DNA of 30,297 nucleotides from a virus: IMG/VR virus record IMGVR_UViG_3300017767_000070, positions 1 to 30,297 of that record. One strand, given 5' to 3'. The notes beneath the pieces are model-generated. The model was not told the origin of the DNA and made no database searches. It saw only the letters and a list, made by a program, of their open reading frames with translations. Below are positions 30,148 through 30,297 of this stretch, piece by piece. The position numbers were made by a program, and so were the translations under genes. The stretch's first letter is position 1. Each line of letters opens with the position of its first letter.

Positions 30148-30297
30148 GCATCTTCTTTCGCTAACTTAGCAAAGTAAGACATAGTGTCTTCATCCTCAGT
30201 GCTGATTTCTTCAACGGTAACAGGTTCCATTGCAGCTACTGGATCATTCATCTTGATTTCTTCTTTTACTGAATATGAACCTGCATTCATTTCTTCA
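30144..30297 (-). CDS. C-terminus of an unidentified protein (truncated by window edge)
   Basis: The minus strand encodes about 50 residues ending EDEDTMSYFAKLAKEDA before TAG at 30146-30144. The visible part is acidic (EEIKMNDPVAAMEPVTVEEI), like the tails of several T4-like replication and scaffold proteins, but I do not recognise it. It is convergent with the tape-measure gene and its stop overlaps that gene's stop by 3 bases, leaving no room for a terminator between them. Confidence 0.7.
   Translation of the reverse strand, partial: EEMNAGSYSVKEEIKMNDPVAAMEPVTVEEISTEDEDTMSYFAKLAKEDA

Overview
The window is a stretch of late (virion) genes from a T4-like myovirus. The DNA is strongly AT-rich, genes are tightly packed with 1-14 nt overlaps or short gaps, and the T4 late-promoter octamer TATAAATA sits in front of the transcription units. 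Many proteins can be matched by motif to T4 baseplate and tail proteins (gp4, gp5, gp6, gp7 C-terminus, gp8, gp25, gp26, gp27, gp48, gp53). The overall style (MAQFHEF-type structural protein, DUF4815-like protein, NKTLT repeats, phage-encoded radical SAM enzyme) resembles marine T4-like phages of cyanobacteria or SAR11. The host cannot be fixed from this sequence.

Layout. (1) 1-92, minus: start of a truncated structural gene. (2) 93-192: divergent intergenic region with one late promoter on each strand. (3) 193-4115, plus: a five-gene accessory cassette of three DxD glycosyltransferase-like proteins, a methyltransferase-like protein and a radical SAM/SPASM-type enzyme. It is visibly richer in A+T than its surroundings. 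(4) 25704 down to 4110, minus: a long baseplate cluster in the order gp48, gp53, gp27-like hub, gp5 OB+lysozyme, a 714-aa hub protein with an amidase-like region, gp5 beta-helix spike, a 211-aa protein with a possible degenerate M15 fold, gp25, gp6, gp7 C-terminal-like, gp10/gp9-N-like, gp8, a DUF4815-like protein and five smaller structural or fibre-like proteins. Late promoters at 25741, 17214 and 13857 divide this cluster into units. (5) 25757-30147, plus: gp4 head-completion nuclease, a conserved 196-aa protein, a tail-tube-fold protein, gp26, a short gp51-like ORF reached by a probable -1 frameshift, and a tape-measure-like protein. (6) 30144-30297, minus: the C-terminus of a truncated, unidentified gene.

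Together these genes build the baseplate wedge (gp53, gp25, gp6, gp7C, gp8), hub and spike (gp27-like, gp5 in two pieces, the 714-aa protein), tube cap and tube (gp48, tube-fold protein), the tape measure with its likely chaperone pair, and peripheral fibre or adhesin components. The accessory cassette probably decorates a virion or host-surface component.

The most interesting observations are a T TTT TTT slippery heptamer directly before the gp26 stop codon, with the tape-measure gene next in line; two late promoters placed exactly so that transcription should start on the A of the ATG (leaderless mRNAs); a T4 gp5 homologue split into two genes with a different lysozyme family; and two proteins that look like peptidoglycan-enzyme folds with some metal ligands replaced. 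No stretch of more than 300 bases lacks a gene. No tRNA, CRISPR array or insertion sequence was seen.
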